A stretch of 64,000 nucleotides of DNA from positions 151,288 through 215,287 of the forward strand of contig JBEKHR010000002.1 of the NCBI GenBank assembly GCA_050012175.1, written 5' to 3'. The first letter of the stretch is position 1. Each line of letters opens with the position of its first letter. The position numbers and the translations under genes were made by a program. This document shows positions 32,292 through 40,250 of this stretch, one piece after another. The stretch is from CAVROP01 sp050012175. GTDB taxonomy: Bacteria; Acidobacteriota; Terriglobia; UBA7540. The notes under the pieces were generated by a model. The model was not told the DNA's origin. It did no database searches and saw nothing but the letters and a program-made list of their open reading frames with translations.

Positions 32292-33555
32292 TCTTAGGCT
32301 CCGGGGCGGGCATTACTGATAGCAGCGCGGGGTGGACACGGAAGTCTGTAGACGAGTACTCCAAGACACGCCGCGTGACCAGCAGCTCGACGTTCACCGC
32401 TTGACTGACATCGAACGACTTGGACTTCTCTAGGCGATGGAGGACTTTGATCTCCTCCGGACCCAATCCCCGCAGATAACCTGTGCCCAGTTGCTGCGCT
32501 GCGTTCTCAATGTCGTGAGAGGTGACGGAATCGTGACCCGCGACATATGCCTCCACCCCTGCGTCCCGAGCCAAAGAAATCAGGTCCCGAAGCACGCCCC
32601 CGGAGTATTCGCAGAGCGTGTCCGGAGTGAAGCCCCGCAGCAGGTCGTATCCGTGGCGCTTCTCCAACACGGACTGCAAAAGCCCGCGTTTCGGATCAAC
32701 GGCAACCACTGGCATGTGGTGAACGCCGTCGAAGTGATCGGACACTGATTGCCCGACAGCCGCACCAAACAAGACCGAGAGCGGCGCCGTTGATACAACC
32801 GACACCTTGAGCTCGCGGAACAGTCTTAGATCTTGGCGTGCGACCGACCAAAACCTTGTGGGATCCAGTAACCGATCTAGCCCGTCGAAGATGACCACGG
32901 CATCTTTCTGGGCGTCCTTCGCGAGGGCCAGGAATGCCTCAACAGGGCCACGAATCTCTTTGATATCACGACTAAGGGCGGGAAGCGGCGGTTCCAGCTT
33001 ACCCGGAACATGCCGAATGACACCGCGGCGATCACGCTCTAAAAGCCGTCGGCCCTCCTCTGCCCACAACTGTGTGAGCGGCACAGCTACTCGCTTTCCG
33101 TAGGCGTACTCTTTGAGCATGCCGTAGGGCTTGACAAGCTCTTCAAGAGCCATTCGTTCTCTAAGCGCAGGGAAGTCCTCCCACAGTCGCCGGGTTAGCT
33201 CCAACCCGAAACTCGCAAGCAACGCACCCGAATTCAAACTGGATAGATCGGTTTCCGCCGAGATGTCGATGTACAAAGGCAGGACGTGGCCTTGCTCCTG
33301 GAGCCAGCGCGCAGCGAGGATTAGCTCTGTTGTCTTGCCCGATCCGACACCCCCGACCAAGAGCTGCTGGCTTCCCGGCTCGAGGTCCGCCCGCCCGGCT
33401 AGTTTCCGGAACAGAGAGCCGTGCAGGTCCTCGCACACCAGTCCGGCTTCGATCGCGTCCTGAGGAGGAGCAGTAGGATTGAAGGCCTGCATGTAGGCGC
33501 GGAACCTTTCCCGCCTCTGAACTTTGACTTCCGTAGTTGAGGGGGGACTCGACAT
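32284..33555 (-). CDS. STAND/KAP-like P-loop ATPase, first gene of a three-gene operon
   Basis: 423 residues from ATG 33555 (MSSPPSTTEVKVQRRERFRA). Walker A LLVGGVGSGKTTE at residues 66-78, Walker B DAVVIFDGLDRLL at 218-230, a sensor-like VSVVSTAPLSVLFG, and a C-terminal helical/winged-helix region (LGPEEIKVLHRLEKSKSFDV). No transmembrane segment. The fold is that of single-protein switch ATPases common in bacterial immunity, but no effector or repeat sensor domain is fused. Operon overlap with the next gene is 8 nt. A tandem-repeat locus with its own promoter diverges upstream. Confidence 0.75.
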   Translation of the reverse strand: MSSPPSTTEVKVQRRERFRAYMQAFNPTAPPQDAIEAGLVCEDLHGSLFRKLAGRADLEPGSQQLLVGGVGSGKTTELILAARWLQEQGHVLPLYIDISAETDLSSLNSGALLASFGLELTRRLWEDFPALRERMALEELVKPYGMLKEYAYGKRVAVPLTQLWAEEGRRLLERDRRGVIRHVPGKLEPPLPALSRDIKEIRGPVEAFLALAKDAQKDAVVIFDGLDRLLDPTRFWSVARQDLRLFRELKVSVVSTAPLSVLFGAAVGQSVSDHFDGVHHMPVVAVDPKRGLLQSVLEKRHGYDLLRGFTPDTLCEYSGGVLRDLISLARDAGVEAYVAGHDSVTSHDIENAAQQLGTGYLRGLGPEEIKVLHRLEKSKSFDVSQAVNVELLVTRRVLEYSSTDFRVHPALLSVMPAPEPKSA

Positions 33556-33732
33556 GCTCTTCAGTATAAGCCCAAGGCCACGATCAGGCAAAGCAAATGC
33601 CTCTCCCCTGGCCGTACCACCTTTTGAACATTTTGGCCGTGCAAGCGGCAAGGGGTATCCTGACCCGCGCATGCCCGCGCCATACCTTCGCAGGTCCGGG
33701 GTGAGAGGAAGAATGGCCTTAACAGTTTAGAC

Positions 33733-33761
33733 TTGACAACGTCCGACCAATCGGCTAGATT
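33733..33761 (+). promoter_or_regulatory. Strong sigma70-like promoter reading into the tandem repeats
   Basis: TTGACA (33733-33738), 17-nt spacer, TAGATT (33756-33761). The expected start near 33768 is next to an ATG at 33770, so the transcript would be leaderless or non-coding. It diverges from the three-gene ATPase operon and points into the 234-bp repeats. Confidence 0.65.
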
Positions 33762-33879
33762 GATAGCGTATGGCAAGAGATGCGGTGCGTTACAGGTGGG
33801 AAAAGGACTCTTGGTCGCCAGCCGGTCAATCCGAGGACCATTCAAGCCGGGAAAAGATCCTTGTGCAGGCTTTCACTGT

Positions 33880-34347
33880 CAACTGTCCGGCGCGGCAGGT
33901 TACCCCCCCTCTGGCGAATGCGCCGCGAAGAAAATTCTTTTTTTGCACGTTCAACACGGGAATGTCTATGAAAACAAAGGACCGCTGTGGAAAAGTGGGG
34001 CGGAACCGGGAATGTTTATGAAAATAAAGGTAGTTATCCGCTAAGAGCCGGAATATATATGAAAACAGGCAAGTTAATGTTTTTCAATCGAAAATCAACC
34101 AGAACCAGCCTTCGGATCTCCCGCCGCAGCGGGTTGACCGTGCCCTGGAGAATCCACCGCGAAGAAAATTCTTTTCTTGAACGAACGATGCGGGAATGTC
34201 TATGAAAACAAAGGACCGCTGTGGAAAAGTGAGACGGAACCGGGAATGTTTATGAAAATAAAGGTAGTTATCCGTTTGAAGCCGGAATGTATATGAAAAC
34301 AGGCATGTTAATGATTTTCAGCCGAGATCAACCAGGGTCCACTTTGA
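33880..34347 (+). repeat. 234-bp tandem repeat, two copies, with coupled micro-ORF motifs
   Basis: Two units with a period of about 234 bp (aligned anchors CCGCGAAGAAAATTC at 33923 and 34157). Each contains three spaced variants of CGGGAATGTCTATGAAAACA. The motif includes ATG with an upstream GGAAT, and in both copies a 17-codon frame (MKTKDRCGKV...NRECL) ends in TGA overlapping the next ATG (TTATGA), followed by MKIKVVIR. The chained ATGA arrangement is kept in both copies. No known RNA or peptide family was recognised. Sequence between 33762 and 34461 otherwise holds no supported gene. Confidence 0.75.
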
Positions 34348-34461
34348 GACAAACAGTCCCGCCTCAGATCAGAGCAATCCTCATCTCATTGCGGACTTAA
34401 TGTCCGTACTTGCACTAGGCTGGCATTGCGCCCCCCCCGCCTGCGGGCTTCGAGCAAGGCG

Positions 34462-35322
34462 CTAAAGGCGCGAGCCGCGCGCGTTGGCGATGTGGCAGGG
34501 ACGTGGCTGGCAAGAAGGGCAGAAGTGGCTGCTGCGCCCCGCGATCACGATGCGCCGGATCGGACGGCCACAACGACGGCAGGGTTTGCCGGTGCGCTGG
34601 TAAACGCGGAGCCGCTGGGCGTAATTGCCGGGGCGGCCCTCGATGTCCACGTAGTCGCGGAAGCTGGTGCCCTGGAGCTTCACGGCGTGCTCCAGGACTT
34701 TCCTGACCGCCTTGAAAAGGCGCCGGGCTTTGCGGGCGGAAACCCGGCCGGGCTGCGCCAGCGGATGGATGTGGGCCACAAAGAGCGACTCATCCGCATA
34801 GATGTTGCCGAGCCCGGCCAGCAACTGCTGGTTCATCAGCCAGCTCTTGATGGCGCCGCGGCGGGCGCGCATGGCGCTCAGGAACTGCTCCTCGGTCACC
34901 TGCTGCGCGTCTGGCCCCAGCCGGCCGAACGCGGCTTCCAGCTCCTCACGCGTGCAGGAGCGCATCCTGCCGAACCGCCGCACATCGCGAAAGCGCAACT
35001 CCTCGCGCTCGCCGAGCGCCAGCAGCACGTGTGTGTGCGGCTCAAGCGGCGTGTCGCGCGCGGAGACCGTGAATTGCCCGGTCATGCCGAGGCGCACCAG
35101 CAGATAACGCGGCGGCTCGTTTTCGGCGCTGAGCTCGAGGGCGAGCGCCTTGCCCTTGCGCTGCACTGAAACGATAGCGCGCCCCTCAATCTCGGCTGCG
35201 AATTGCTCCGGCGACCCAACAATGACGCCCGGATGGCGAACGTCAACGGCAAGGATGCGGCGTCCCAGAGCATGCCTCTGGAGACCCTGGGAAACGGTTT
35301 CGACTTCGGGGAGTTCAGGCAT
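34462..35322 (-). CDS. mutM: Formamidopyrimidine-DNA glycosylase
   Basis: 286 residues. Removes 8-oxoguanine and related lesions. N-terminal PELPEVETV supplies the catalytic Pro and Glu; the conserved Lys lies in VQRKGKALALEL; HVLLALG, RFRDVRRFGRM, GLGNIYADESLF and the C-terminal zinc finger CRRCGRPIRRI...CPSCQ are all present. An extension of about 13 residues follows the finger (PRPCHIANARGSRL). Stands alone. Confidence 0.96.
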   Translation of the reverse strand: MPELPEVETVSQGLQRHALGRRILAVDVRHPGVIVGSPEQFAAEIEGRAIVSVQRKGKALALELSAENEPPRYLLVRLGMTGQFTVSARDTPLEPHTHVLLALGEREELRFRDVRRFGRMRSCTREELEAAFGRLGPDAQQVTEEQFLSAMRARRGAIKSWLMNQQLLAGLGNIYADESLFVAHIHPLAQPGRVSARKARRLFKAVRKVLEHAVKLQGTSFRDYVDIEGRPGNYAQRLRVYQRTGKPCRRCGRPIRRIVIAGRSSHFCPSCQPRPCHIANARGSRL

Positions 35323-35426
35323 TGGGCACGATGGTCAGGGTTCCGGCCCGCTTAATTCTCTACAGGCGTCCGCTGCGGGCGGATGATACAGGCCCGCCGC
35401 CATGTTGATTTGACGGAGCTCAGGAG

Positions 35427-35732
35427 CTACACAGCCACCTTGATATCGTTCCCTTCAACCCGGACGGGATAGGTAACGACTTTGACGGAACTGTTCCCGA
35501 CCATCTCTCCCGTGCGGACGTTATACTCCCACTGGTGCCAAGGGCAGATGACCACCTCGCCCATGAGTTCTCCTTCGCCGAGCGGTCCGCCTTGGTGCAG
35601 GCAGGTGTTGTCGGTGGCGTAGATTGTGCCCTCCACATTGAAAAGAGCAATAGCCTTCCCCTTCACCTCCACGGCCTTCGCTGATCCCGGAGCAAGTTCG
35701 GAAAGGCTCGCAACTTTGACAAACTCCGCCAT
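35427..35732 (-). CDS. Rieske [2Fe-2S] domain protein
   Basis: 101 residues, a single soluble Rieske domain. Cluster ligands are in NTCLHQGGPL (C-x-H) and VVICPWHQWEYN (C-x2-H), as in NirD/dioxygenase-ferredoxin types. ATG at 35732 gives MAEFVKVASLSELAPG. No membrane segment. It follows nuoB by 85 bp, but no oxygenase or reductase partner is in view, so it is probably a free electron carrier. Confidence 0.9.
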   Translation of the reverse strand: MAEFVKVASLSELAPGSAKAVEVKGKAIALFNVEGTIYATDNTCLHQGGPLGEGELMGEVVICPWHQWEYNVRTGEMVGNSSVKVVTYPVRVEGNDIKVAV

Positions 35733-35817
35733 GTACGCTCCTCCTGTGGAAGGGCCGGGCCTGCGCCCTATTTCAGTGATTCCGAGTGGTCTTGAAGTTC
35801 CCCGCAAGGAAAAATGC

Positions 35818-36393
35818 TTAAGCGATTTGGACCATTTCCGGTGTTCCTGGCTTGCCGATGCGGACGGATTTCTTGAACTCCTCCAACATGCTCTCGTCAA
35901 GACGGACCTCGGTAGGCCGCTTGCTCAGGCTCATGCCGTCAATCTTCTCCTGCAGCTTCAGAAGGGCATAAAAGAGGTTTTCCGGCCGCGGGGGGCAGCC
36001 CACCACGTAAACATCCACGGGGACGATCTTGTCCACACCCTGAAGCACCGCGTAGGTATTGAACGGGCCACCCACGCTGGAGCATGCGCCCATGGAGATG
36101 CACCATTTGGGGTCCGGCATCTGCTCCCATATACGCTTGATTGGGGGCGCCATCTTCAGCGTCACCGTGCCGGACACAATCATCAGGTCAGATTGGCGCG
36201 GGCTGGGGCGAAACACTTCGGCCCCGAAACGCGCCATGTCAAAACGCGAGGTGGTGGAAGCAATCATCTCGATGGCGCAACAGGCCAGACCGAAGGTGAG
36301 TGGCCAAAGGGACGACTTCCGCGCCCAATTGAAAATCTGGTCCACCGTGGTGATTATGAAATTCTGTTCAAAGCGATTCTCAATCCATCCCAT
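35818..36393 (-). CDS. nuoB: NADH-quinone oxidoreductase subunit B, orphan copy
   Basis: 191 residues. Carries the N2 [4Fe-4S] cluster of complex I: ligands in FGLACCAIEM, MGACSSVGGPF and YVVGCPPRPENLFYALLKLQ. Start MGWIENRFEQNFIITTVDQ is full-length. No other nuo gene lies in the window; the neighbours are the Rieske protein downstream and a TMTC-like gene upstream. Either the nuo genes are dispersed or this is a second copy. Confidence 0.94.
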   Translation of the reverse strand: MGWIENRFEQNFIITTVDQIFNWARKSSLWPLTFGLACCAIEMIASTTSRFDMARFGAEVFRPSPRQSDLMIVSGTVTLKMAPPIKRIWEQMPDPKWCISMGACSSVGGPFNTYAVLQGVDKIVPVDVYVVGCPPRPENLFYALLKLQEKIDGMSLSKRPTEVRLDESMLEEFKKSVRIGKPGTPEMVQIA

Positions 36394-36545
36394 ACGCCCG
36401 CCTCAGCCCCTCTCTTGGAAATACTCAGGATTCAATCCCGAGCCCCTGCCACAAGTTTTATTATACCCCTGGAGCAAAGCCCCAGCCCAACTATAGGTTG
36501 ACCGAACAGCTCGCGCGGGCTTCGGAGAGGACAGCGAGTGTCCGT

Positions 36546-38327
36546 TCACTCGGCAGGGGGCTTCAGTTTGCGGACCTCGGCAGCGCCTCGCGCATCGCCG
36601 GCGGCGTCGAGGGCCTGAGCTTCGGCAGTATAGGCTTGGGCATAGGTGGGATCAATCTCGCGCGCCGCATGAAACTGCTCAGCCGCCTCCCGGTACTTGC
36701 CGAGTTTCATCCAGCAGGCTCCGAGGTAGAAACGGCCGCTAAGGTCCTGGGGATTCACCTGGACGGCGCGCGCGAAATACTCTGCTGCTTTCGCGTAATC
36801 ACCGCGAGGAAAATAGACCGTGCCAAGGATGTCGTAAGCAAGGCTCTGGTAAGGCAGGGTTCGGGTCGCTTTTTGGAAGTAAGCCAGCGCCTCATCGTGG
36901 CGGCCTTCGAGATCGGCAATCTGACCGAGGCCGATGTAGGAATCGTAGGTATTCAGCGGAACAAAGCTGGCTTGATTCAGGCGCAGGGCCGCCTCAAACT
37001 CTTTCCGGGCCCCTTCGAGGTCGTGCTCGCGGAATTGCAAATCGAGGCCGTGGTGTATACGAACCAGACCAGCGTCGGGAGCGACATTGAGGGAATAGCC
37101 GAAAAGGGTTTCGTTGTTGTGCCAGTTTGGAACCGCCCGCACATCCTGAAAACACCAGAAGCATATCAGGAGTCCGAGGACAGGCAAGACGACCGGAGCC
37201 AGCCAGACGCGTGGCAGTTGCTGCGGCAGCAAGGCCAGACCCAAGTAGGCCAAGGCAAGGCAGAGGCCAACCGAAGGCAGATAAGAGAACCGCTCTGCCA
37301 GCAAAGGAAAGCTGAGCTGACGAACATCCAGGCAGGGGAGCAACGTCACCGCCCACCACACAACCAGAAAGCCCAAAACCCTCTGGCGCTTCCGTAGCGC
37401 GCCTGCCGCGACCAGGACGAGCAGTGTCAACCACGGCCACAGCGAGCGCAGGCTCGGCCCGGGATCGAAGACATGAAATACGTTAAGGTGGACAGGCCAG
37501 AAGAAGAGCTTTGCGTGCTGGCCCAGCAATGCAATGGCGGCAGCGATGATTTTGGGCTGGATCTTCCAGAAATGCGCCGCCCCGGAGAAATGTCCAAGCG
37601 CAGCGATACGGGCCGCCGAGTAGACAACGGCTGCGGCAACGTACATACCCCACCAAGCCGCCTTGCTGCGCCAAGTCTCGACAGCATCGGAAAAGAAAAA
37701 CCAGTAGGCAATCAATAGCAGAGGAAAACTGAACGCAGCCTCCTTGAAGAAAAGCGCCGGGAAATAAGCAAGCACGGCAAGAGCGTGACGGGCCACGCGC
37801 CAGCTTCCTGCCTTCTCGGCGCGCAAGAAAAGCCGGAAAGCAAGCAGGTAGAAAAAACCGCAACCCACCTCCGGAACGGATGCGATCCAAGCCACGGCTT
37901 CCACGTGCAGGGGGTGCAGGAGCCAGAGCAGTGAGCCGACAAACGCTGCCAAATCGTTCCCAAGCATTTCGCGCCCAATTTGGAACACTACGAGCCCCGT
38001 GGCCATGTAGAGAATCCACTGGAAGAAATGATAGGCGGCGGGGTTAGGCCCTGCGACGCGCCAAATCAGCCAGTACGAAAAAATGTGCAGAGGGCGGTAG
38101 AAGTTCGTTTCCGCCCCTGCCCCAAGAAACGACCATACGGAGCCGGTGAAAATTCGCCACCAAAGGTGAGCATTGCGGACGAAGGGGTTTTCAAGGAGCT
38201 GCTTGCCATCGTCGTAAACCAATCCGTTGGACAACACACCCGAAAACACTACGGCCGCCACCAGCGCCAGCACGGCGCCGGCCGCATAGGAGTGGTTCTT
38301 CACATACTCGTTGCACTTGCTCAGCAA
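36546..38327 (-). CDS. TMTC-like multi-pass membrane protein with C-terminal TPRs
   Basis: 593 residues. About 10-11 membrane helices in the first 400 residues, with the conserved N-terminal loop GLVYDDGKQLLENPFV (DD motif) and TNFYRPLHIFSYWLIW. These match the TMTC/O-mannosyltransferase-like family of GT-C glycosyltransferases. The C-terminal 190 residues are TPRs (ALAYFQKATRTLPYQ, AAEYFARAVQVNPQD, AAEQFHAAREIDPTY). It probably transfers a sugar from a polyprenyl donor to exported proteins; substrate unknown. Confidence 0.82.
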   Translation of the reverse strand: MLSKCNEYVKNHSYAAGAVLALVAAVVFSGVLSNGLVYDDGKQLLENPFVRNAHLWWRIFTGSVWSFLGAGAETNFYRPLHIFSYWLIWRVAGPNPAAYHFFQWILYMATGLVVFQIGREMLGNDLAAFVGSLLWLLHPLHVEAVAWIASVPEVGCGFFYLLAFRLFLRAEKAGSWRVARHALAVLAYFPALFFKEAAFSFPLLLIAYWFFFSDAVETWRSKAAWWGMYVAAAVVYSAARIAALGHFSGAAHFWKIQPKIIAAAIALLGQHAKLFFWPVHLNVFHVFDPGPSLRSLWPWLTLLVLVAAGALRKRQRVLGFLVVWWAVTLLPCLDVRQLSFPLLAERFSYLPSVGLCLALAYLGLALLPQQLPRVWLAPVVLPVLGLLICFWCFQDVRAVPNWHNNETLFGYSLNVAPDAGLVRIHHGLDLQFREHDLEGARKEFEAALRLNQASFVPLNTYDSYIGLGQIADLEGRHDEALAYFQKATRTLPYQSLAYDILGTVYFPRGDYAKAAEYFARAVQVNPQDLSGRFYLGACWMKLGKYREAAEQFHAAREIDPTYAQAYTAEAQALDAAGDARGAAEVRKLKPPAE

Positions 38328-38430
38328 GGCTTAACCTGCCCCCCGCAGTCTTTCCAGTCTCCAATCCTAAGACTGTTTTCATGTTTTTGACATAGTCTTT
38401 CGACCAGGCTTCGGACCAAGCACGCTTTTA

Positions 38431-38677
38431 AGTAGTGGGTCAGTTTGCGCTTGTAGCGGCGAGTTGTGACCTGCGAACGAACGGGGGACCCCCTCACCCG
38501 GCCCGCCCCGGCTGAAGAAAACGCCGGCGGCGGGCCACCCTCTCCCCCAAGGGGGAGAGGGCGGGAAAGTGGAAGACGCCAACAGATCGGAGCACAAATG
38601 TAGAAACTTCAGCGACGGACCAAATGGTCCATCCATTGACGGATAAAGCCGCCTCTACATCAAACTGACCCACTACC
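38431..38677. mobile_element. Inverted-repeat element (MITE-like), copy 2, carrying a nested repeat
   Basis: 247 bp. Left end AGTAGTGGGTCAGTTTG, right end CATCAAACTGACCCACTACC. Flanked by an identical 8-bp duplication CGCTTTTA (38423-38430 and 38678-38685). The internal core is in the opposite orientation to the other copies (GTAGCGGCGAGTT left, AAAGCCGCCTCTACA right) and is split by about 150 bp that include the 75-bp repeat at 38488. Confidence 0.9.
38488..38562. repeat. 75-bp dispersed repeat, copy 2, inside the inverted-repeat element
   Basis: Same 75 bp as 18031-18105, ending with the CCCTCTCCCCC-AA-GGGGGAGAGGG hairpin. A weaker match continues into ACACAAATGTAGAAACTTC. Its position inside the element at 38431-38677 means it was either captured by the element or inserted into it. 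Confidence 0.85.
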
Positions 38678-38800
38678 CGCTTTTAGGCGCACAGGTCCTT
38701 CACATAGTTTAGAATGACATTCCTGATGGCTTGTTCAATATCCTATCTGTTGGAGCGTGGCTGTCGGCCGGGAAACAGCCGTCAACGAGGAGGTCCTGAG

Positions 38801-40210
38801 TTGCAGAAATTAATTCGGAATTACGAAGCGGGCGTTGGGAAGGCGGTTGTGTTCTTGACGTTCGTTCTGTTGCTGGCGATTACCGGACTGGCACTGAAGG
38901 TCACGAACCGTGAGGCGCCTTCGATCGACATGCAGCGGGGGATAAGGGGAATCGGCGTGAGCACGCCCGTAGAACTCAGAGTTTACGATTCGCGCTATCG
39001 CATCAAGTCGGTTGTGGTGGAAGTCCATCAGGGCGACCGAACGTTTCAAGTTCCGGTGGAAAGCAGCGGGTGGGCGGTTCGCACGCCAAAGAGGTGGAAG
39101 TTCTGGTCGGGGCATGTCGAGAGCAGTGCCACATTCAAGGTGAGCGTGGGGCGCAAAGAGATACCTGACCTGAAGGAAGGTTCCGCAACGCTCATCGTCA
39201 CGGCAACGAACGATTCCTGGGGGCGATTCTTCCGCGGTGGCCGGAGCCAACTCATCAAGGACTTGCCCGTCCGCTTTGTTCCGCCTAGCGCCGAGGTTCT
39301 CACCGCGCAGCACTACATCAATCAGGGTGGCTGCGATATGGCGCTTTTCAAGGTTTCCCAGGGGACGGTTGAATCCGGCGTGCAAGTGGGCAATTACTTT
39401 TTTCCGAGCTGGCCCGTGAAGGATTCCGATCCCACCACACGGATGTGCATCTTTGCATTTCCTTACGACGTTGACCCAACAACCCCGGCCCGCGTGGTGG
39501 CGCGCGACGACGCCGGCAACCAGACCCTGGTCAATTTCAATTACAAAGTCTTCCCCAAGAAGTTCAAGTCCGACACCATTAACGTCACGGACGATTTCAT
39601 GCAACGTGTGGTTCCTCCCATAATGAGCCAGACGCCGGAATTGCAGGATCAGGGCAGCCTTTTGAAGAATTTCCTGCTGGTCAACGGCCCGCTTCGTCGG
39701 ATGGATGCGCAGCAGTTGGTGGCCTTCTCTCAGAAAACCAGTTCGCACCTAACCTGGACTCAACCCTTCGTGCAACTTGGGAATTCCAAAGTGGAGGCGT
39801 CGTTTGCTGACTATCGGACCTACCTGTACAACGGCCAGGTCATCGACCACCAGACGCACCTGGGGTTTGATCTGGCGGTTGTCCAGCACACTCCGGTAGT
39901 GGCCGCCAACGATGGCAGGGTGATTTACGTGGGCTTTTTCGGTATATACGGCAATGTCGTGGTGATTGACCACGGCTGCGGCTTGCAGAGCTTTTATGCC
40001 CACTTGAGCTCGTTTGATGTGAAGGAAGGTGAAGAGGTAAAACACGGACAAGTGATCGCGCACAGTGGCCAGACCGGGCTGGCTGGCGGCGACCATCTGC
40101 ACTTCACCATGCTGCTGGATGGAATCCCCGTCAATCCGGTTGAATGGTGGGACCCGCACTGGATCCACGACCGCATTGAAGCAAAGCTGAACCCTTATCT
40201 ACAAAAGTAA
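38801..40210 (+). CDS. Secreted or membrane-anchored M23 (LytM) peptidase-domain protein
   Basis: 469 residues from a TTG start at 38801, chosen because AGGAGG lies 8 nt upstream. N-terminal membrane anchor (VVFLTFVLLLAITGLAL, about 14-31). A beta-rich periplasmic region follows, then the LytM domain with zinc ligands in THLGFDLA (about residue 352) and HLHFTML (about 432), plus GRVIYVGFFGIYGNVVVIDHG. It probably cleaves or binds peptidoglycan cross-links. Related proteins control division amidases or cell shape. Confidence 0.87.
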   Translation: MQKLIRNYEAGVGKAVVFLTFVLLLAITGLALKVTNREAPSIDMQRGIRGIGVSTPVELRVYDSRYRIKSVVVEVHQGDRTFQVPVESSGWAVRTPKRWKFWSGHVESSATFKVSVGRKEIPDLKEGSATLIVTATNDSWGRFFRGGRSQLIKDLPVRFVPPSAEVLTAQHYINQGGCDMALFKVSQGTVESGVQVGNYFFPSWPVKDSDPTTRMCIFAFPYDVDPTTPARVVARDDAGNQTLVNFNYKVFPKKFKSDTINVTDDFMQRVVPPIMSQTPELQDQGSLLKNFLLVNGPLRRMDAQQLVAFSQKTSSHLTWTQPFVQLGNSKVEASFADYRTYLYNGQVIDHQTHLGFDLAVVQHTPVVAANDGRVIYVGFFGIYGNVVVIDHGCGLQSFYAHLSSFDVKEGEEVKHGQVIAHSGQTGLAGGDHLHFTMLLDGIPVNPVEWWDPHWIHDRIEAKLNPYLQK

Positions 40211-40250
40211 GCCAGCGCAACGCCCGGCGCCTGGCCCCTGACACCTGTTC

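Noticed and set aside
33880..34347. CRISPR array
   Set aside because: The repeat unit is 234 bp with only two copies, and the internal motifs are degenerate and unevenly spaced; no cas genes are nearby.
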